This document shows, piece by piece, positions 59,304 to 64,000 of a DNA stretch of 64,000 nt. A model generated the notes under the pieces. It was not told the origin of the DNA and did no database searches. It saw only the letters and a program-made list of their open reading frames with translations. The number at the start of each line of letters is the position of its first letter. The stretch's first letter is position 1. Made by a program: the position numbers and the translations under genes. The DNA is taken from contig OY365810.1 of the NCBI GenBank assembly GCA_959347315.1, positions 3,824,967 to 3,888,966 of the forward strand. Reading direction: 5' to 3'. This DNA comes from Bimastos eiseni. Lineage: Eukaryota > Annelida > Clitellata > Crassiclitellata > Lumbricidae.

Positions 59304-60865
59304 CAAACTCGTCCAGACTCCCCCTTGTACGGTTGAAATAGACGCGGCATGGCGAGCCCGGATTTCGATGACGTCACACGCAATGCTGACGGTTTTGACG
59401 ACGCCATCACTATCTGCGGTGATCCAACGCTCGCTCGGCAGGAACACGGCTCTTCCGGTGAGTGACTGCAACTTCCGGAAAGCCTCTCTGACGTGACCCG
59501 TCGCTCAGGCGATTCGCGATGGTCACGTGATAAGGCATACAAACCGGAACTCGGCTGGACTTTTAGGGGGTCGAGTACGAATGGACGATAAATGGGGTTC
59601 GAAAGATTCGTCATCGCTTCCGATGGGGTTCTTATGGGGTCCATCAAAAGAAAGGGACTGTACGGTGCTGCGGCCCGCTGTAGTCCGAGACTGGCGTAGT
59701 AATTCAGTGGCGTCGGGTTGTTGTTGTTCGGCAGACTGGCGTAAGGATATTGAGTGAGTGAGACGGCGGCTGCGTTCATCAGGTAGGCGTAGAGATTGGG
59801 GTCATAAGGCCACGACATTGCCAACTTCTGTCGTTTGTCCTTCATTCTGCGGTTCTGAAACCATATCTGAAAGCAACCAGTTAAGAATAGGAATAATTAG
59901 AAACCGATTTTGGTATATTTGTTTTTATTGTTTCGATTAAATGATTTAATGATAAATATTCAAAAAACGAATACTATTAACACTGGATTTTAAACGCAAG
60001 TGAAAAAGCTGAACTTCTTAATTCTTTTTGCCCTTGAATGCGTTCAATTGTCAAAATGGCTAAACTCTCCTTAATGGATTCCCGAATCTGTACACGATTA
60101 TCTAACAGAAATTTTCCTCACATTTTCTTTCGCTTCATTTTTCTCCCCACGATACCATACAATGCAACTGTAGTTTGATACCGCCTTTCTTACAATTAAT
60201 TCAGAAATGAACACACTCCTCGACGGCACAACTGAAGTTATAATGCAGAGCAATTGTGCGCGAAGGACTTGCTCAAGGTTCCTAGACAGGGACTCCCCGG
60301 ACGAGGATCGAACAGATACTCTCTACGTTGCAGGCTCAAACCAATCAGTCACCTCTCAGTACTTAGGGAATCTCACCTAAGTATGCAACAATCAACTCCA
60401 TCCTTGTTTGTGTACCCATAATATTACGCCCTTCCTCATCACCTCTGCAACCAGAGGCGGCAATCTCGTTTGACAGGTGGAGGAAACCCAATGAGAGGGG
60501 TTTGGAAATGTTGGGACAAACGCATGACATGTCCTCTCTCTGCCAAAGGTTGGTGGGACTTGTTACCTCGACCCCCGGGATCACCCGGGGGTCGAGGGAA
60601 CAAGTCCCACCGCCTCTGTTTGCAACACCTAATTGTTTGTTTCTTGCTCAATTCGACTAACTGTTCCATCCTGCCTCATCTAATAGCGAATTTATGTCGT
60701 GCAATGAAATTTCAATATAAAATATATTTTCATTTCGATGAAATTAATGAAACGTAAGGGCAGCATCGACATGAGGGAAATGAGGTGGGACCAATATGCG
60801 TGAATATGGAAAGTTGTATAGTCTTTTGAGGCAACAAAATAATAATAATAACAACAATAGGCCTA

Positions 60866-60900
<35 letters not shown>

Positions 60901-60901
60901 C

Positions 60902-60936
<35 letters not shown>

Positions 60937-61702
60937 TATAATAATAATTATAATAATAATAATAATATGCTGGCCTCACGAGCACCTCATTCTGGAGACT
61001 GGATGCTAGCGCCCCCTGTGACTGCCCTAGGCCTGCGCCTCTCAAACGAGGATGTACGGCTGGCAGCCGGGTTGAGGCTAGGAACGACGCTCTGCGAGCC
61101 ACATTTGTGTCACCAATGTCAAGAGAGCGTCGACGCAAAAGGGCTCCATGGACTAATTTGTAGAAGAGGCAGCGGAAAACATCAACGACACAGCATGTTG
61201 AACGATGTCATCTGGAGAGCTCTTGGCAGGGCGAAGATTCCAGCGCAAAAGGAACCTCTCGGCTTGCTAAGAGAAGATGGAAAGCGACCGGACGGCGTCA
61301 CGCTCATTCCTTGGACACGTGGTCGATGTCTGGCATGGGATGTGACAGTGCCCGACACCTACGCCAAGTCACATCTTGTCGACACATCTATCAGAGCTGG
61401 CGAAGCAGCCGAACGCGCAGCTAAGACGAAGAGGGCCAAGTATTCCACCATAACCAACACCCACGACTTCGTAGCCCTCTCCTTGGAATCCGGCGGCGCT
61501 TGGAGCAGTGAAGGACTGGAGTTCATCTCAGAGTTGGGTAGTCGAACGAGTGCTGCAACCCACGATCCAATGGAGACGTCATTTCTGTTCCAACGTATCT
61601 CAGTTGTTCTTCAGCGTGGGAACGCAGTCTGCCTCTTCGGGACATTGCCAACACTCCATTAGCTCATCATGGGCGATAACAGCATAATGTGAAACATATA
61701 TG

Positions 61703-61746
<44 letters not shown>

Positions 61747-63458
61747 TAATAATAATATTTTCTCGCATGTTTTACCTACAAATCAACATTGATTAAACAA
61801 ATGTTATTTTCAAATCTTCCTCTGTCCGACAATAGTCCAAAAATACAATTAAGCCAGGTTATCAAATGCATTAAATACGAAGCTAAATAAATGTCATTTC
61901 TGCACTTTATATAATTATTTACAAGTATTAAAAAAACAATGTTTGATCGATTAAAATTTGTAATCGTTGACAATTCGTTGTCAACGTTAATTTGACTCCA
62001 CAAAATTTATTTCATTCATTTTGCACGGTACACGTATATATAGCCTCTTTCGGCCATAGACCTTGTTACGAACAGATGGAATAATTTACAAATATAGAAA
62101 TGACCGAAGTAGGCCTATGTCCTTTTGCGTTCACTTGTAGAATGACTTGCATAATTAATTTAGTTACTTCAAAGACATTGTGATTGGCCCAAGGACCAAT
62201 GACTGGAAACTAGTGGAAAGTCCCATATGTTCCTTCATGTCAACAGTTTTGGGCGATATTCGGAAGTCAGAAGTTTTAAATCCTTTTCAAATAAGTTTAA
62301 ATAACAAGTTGATTCATCAACCCTTAGTCACGAAGCCAAATTTACGATTAGGCCTAATTACCGGGTTTGTCAGCAAAAGAAAAAAAACCGTTGGATGTTT
62401 AAAGCTCCATATTTTCAGATGGAAGCCAAATTTAGATAGGGGCGACATCTGTCTTTTGGAATAAAACGTGTACACGTAAATATTCCTCTTATCCAGATTC
62501 CTTGTAATTAGCCAAATTTAGTAAATGTTCTATAATTATCGGTGCATGAATTATAATTCATGCTGATATCAAATTCAGCAAGTATTTTGAAAAGTATTGG
62601 TGAAAGTATTGGTATTGGTATTGCAATACTTTTCAGAAAAAGTATTGGTATTGGTATCGCAATACTTTGAATTAGGAAGTATTTTTATTTGTATTGCAAT
62701 GCTTTTTTCCAGTATTGCTAACAGCCCTGAGAACAAGTTTAGGAATGTCTTATGAAAGCAATTGTGGTTATTGACGTCTTACCATTTTATTGACTCACTG
62801 ATGGGTCTCAGGGTCCAAAGTCTCAATAAATTCGAATAAAAGTAAATATTGAACATGTTTTATAAATACAAAACAATATTTCATAGCGTGGTGTCGTTTT
62901 TTAGTTCAAAATAAAAAGCAGTTACTCAAATACCTGTACTGAAAGCTCAATTAAATATTATTTCAATACTACGCAAATTGAAATAGCATAAAAGACATGA
63001 CTAAATCTAACTGTTCAAATTTTAGTTATTTGAGGAAAGTTACAACGAATAAGAAGCCAGCGTTCGAAGTTTGTCACCCATTAATTCGAGAGATGGCGAT
63101 AGTTGCTGTTTTACACCAAATCAATCAACAACCATGGGTTCATCGCCTGTAGGTGTCTGATATGCCTTTCTCGTCACATCTCTCCACTCTCCACGTATGG
63201 CTCTGTTCATTGCTGCGTGGTTCAATTCTTGAAGATTTGTTCCACACCATTCTTCAATGTCGTCTGTCCATTCCCTATGTGATCTTCCTCTTTTGTTTCT
63301 CCCATCCATTATTACATAAACCAGCGTTCGAAGTTTTCTATTCTCTTACATTTTGCATATATTCGACGATAAACATCATTCATCGTTGAAGATCATCATC
63401 ATCGCCATCATCGTCGTCGTCGTCATCATCATCATCGTCGTCGTCGTCGTCGTCTTCG

Positions 63459-63495
<37 letters not shown>

Positions 63496-64000
63496 AAATC
63501 CTGTAGCCAATCATTTTGCAGCGATGGGTACGAATAAAAGATCCCGACATCCTCGGCGTTTAATTTTGTCAAGTCAACTTTGTGTTAATGTAAGTAATGT
63601 TTCATGGCGTCCTTATAGCAATCTATCCAGCGTATTTCTATAATTATAAATAGGGCCCCTACAGCCTTTTTCTACCTTAGTTTCTTTCTTCTTTGAACTG
63701 CCATTTTACCGAATACAGGGAAGAATAACAACTTTGTTCGAGAACAATTTATCGTCAACTATTTGTCCGTGAAGCATCTGTCATCAACAATTTGTCTACG
63801 AACTATTTGTCGTAAACTAGCTATTTGCCCGTGAACCATTTATCATCAACTATTTGTCCATGAACCATTTGAAGTGACACAAGAGGTACATGATGCCAAC
63901 CTTGATCGTTGATTCTGGAAGGCTAAGCGTGGAAGCCAGTTCACATCTTCTTGGACGGGAGACGTAGTTCTCTTTGCAGAACTCCTGCTCCAATCGGGCC
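59303..64000 (-). CDS. Evx: Even-skipped (Evx) homeobox gene, 3' part
   Basis: Transcription factor of posterior and neural patterning. Exons: beyond 64000 to 63901 (partial) and 59866-59303, joined across a 4034-bp GT-AG intron in phase 0. The first gives homeodomain [20 protein letters not shown] followed by [13 protein letters not shown]; the second continues [13 protein letters not shown], with Gln50 and Asn51 as in Evx and Ile at position 47 where vertebrate Evx has Val. [13 protein letters not shown] and KDKRQ.LAMSWPY plus YAYLMNAAA are Evx hallmarks. The intron position within helix 3 also matches the family. The C-terminal 160 residues after that are Pro/Ser/Asn-rich with no further domain. 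The N-terminal half and the start are outside the window. Confidence 0.95.
60235..60360 (+). repeat. SINE-like family D, copy 2
   Basis: Matches 21005-21135 in GCAATTGT, GAAGGACTTGCTCAAGGTTC and the later GAGGATCGAACAGA region, the last being B-box-like. Evx intron. Confidence 0.5.
60552..60611. repeat. 28-bp-arm hairpin, one mismatch, 4-nt loop
   Basis: Arms 60552-60579 and 60584-60611 differ from perfect complementarity at one position (T against G). GC-rich, with ACCCCCGGG/CCCGGGGGT at the tip. It stands out in otherwise AT-rich Evx intron sequence. Confidence 0.9.
60838..60966. repeat. AAT / GAT microsatellite upstream of LINE fragment
   Basis: AATAAC, GATGAT (11 units) and AAT tracts in succession; gives Asn/Asp runs in one frame. 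Confidence 0.95.
60967..61665 (+). pseudogene. LINE C-terminal fragment: CCHC finger plus restriction-like endonuclease
   Basis: Open frame with a C-x2-C-x9-H-x3-C finger (CHQC...HGLIC) followed by [11 protein letters not shown], then [13 protein letters not shown] and a Lys-rich AAKTKRAKY. The PD...D...K spacing fits the restriction-like endonuclease that ends the single ORF of R2/R4/NeSL-type LINEs. The fragment then runs to FISELGSR and [18 protein letters not shown] and stops. The frame runs upstream into a microsatellite that is not element sequence. It is intact over about 230 codons and lies antisense in the Evx intron. The reverse transcriptase is missing (5' truncation). The element family is my inference. 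Confidence 0.75.
61704..61756. repeat. (AAT)n tail after the LINE fragment
   Basis: An AATAAT tract about 40 bp after the fragment's stop codon, probably the element's 3' tail. Confidence 0.9.
62580..62710. repeat. AGTATTGGTATTGGTAT repeat with foldback
   Basis: AGTATTGGTATTGG and GCAATACTTT motifs alternate, giving short self-complementary units. Evx intron. Confidence 0.7.
63073..63320 (-). mobile_element. 5'-truncated RTE-like LINE insertion with target-site duplication
   Basis: The minus-strand frame 63309-63121 reads [19 protein letters not shown] then [20 protein letters not shown], the C-terminal region of endonuclease/reverse-transcriptase LINEs. A short 3' end with TTGATTGAT follows. 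The flanking 16 bp CCAGCGTTCGAAGTTT are identical at 63057-63072 and 63321-63336, marking a target-primed insertion. Perfect flanks suggest it is fairly young. Evx intron. Confidence 0.85.
63395..63495. repeat. (TCA/TCG)n microsatellite
   Basis: About 33 TCATCG-type units; open in several frames, giving poly-Ile/Val or poly-Ser type ORFs that are not genes. Confidence 0.95.
63739..63870. repeat. 29-bp tandem repeat next to the Evx donor
   Basis: Four and a half units of GAACCATTTATCATCAACTA followed by TTTGTCCAT, lengths 29, 29, 33 and 29, ending about 30 bases from the exon boundary at 63901. Confidence 0.85.

Noticed and set aside
60796..60966. Poly-Asn/poly-Asp N-terminus of the LINE fragment ORF
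   Set aside because: It is a microsatellite read in frame, not part of the element's protein.

Overview
The window is animal (metazoan) nuclear DNA, most likely from a marine invertebrate. The support is three genes with canonical GT-AG introns and conserved animal products, an even-skipped (Evx) homeobox, a nuclear tRNA-Ser gene, and many degraded LINE and SINE copies, minisatellites and trinucleotide microsatellites. Nothing bacterial is present (no operons, ribosome binding sites or CRISPR). The species cannot be named from the sequence; a non-vertebrate deuterostome, lophotrochozoan or cnidarian would all fit.

Layout. 1-7539 (+) is the 3' part of a gene for a giant low-complexity protein: 2512 codons stay open in one frame and consist almost wholly of a Gly-Gln-Ser-Ala-Pro-Ala-Pro heptad, followed by a Ser/Thr-rich linker and an acidic tail. 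7540-12594 is its 3' region plus intergenic DNA. 12595-28377 (-) holds 16 exons of the mitochondrial aspartate/glutamate carrier (SLC25A12/SLC25A13, Aralar/citrin), convergent with the repeat gene; the first coding exon was not found. 37199-48535 (-) is a complete 13-exon sorting nexin 4 (SNX4) of 445 residues. 48.6-59.3 kb is repeat-dense and carries a tRNA-Ser(AGA) on +, an RNase H relic of a LINE, a clustered repeat family and one possible small spliced gene on - at 55.1-55.5 kb. 59303-64000 (-) is the 3' part of an Evx homeobox gene: the terminal exon, a ~4 kb intron and part of the exon carrying the first part of the homeodomain.

The genes do not form a pathway. The carrier works in the mitochondrial inner membrane, SNX4 on endosomal tubules, Evx in the nucleus, and the heptad protein has no assignable function. 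The gene order is the notable point: Evx, SNX4 and the carrier lie on one strand within about 50 kb. Human SLC25A12 and SLC25A13 are also on chromosomes carrying EVX/HOX and DLX genes, so this may be a remnant of an old linkage group.

Most remaining sequence is mobile-element debris. It includes LINE 3' ends with a shared 3' stem-loop, a LINE insertion with a 16-bp target-site duplication, a restriction-like-endonuclease LINE fragment inside the Evx intron, a ~720-bp terminal-inverted-repeat element, several SINE-like families, and three long hairpins. An inverted repeat pair brackets two carrier exons. All exon boundaries were read by eye from splice signals, frame and remembered family sequences; no alignment was run.
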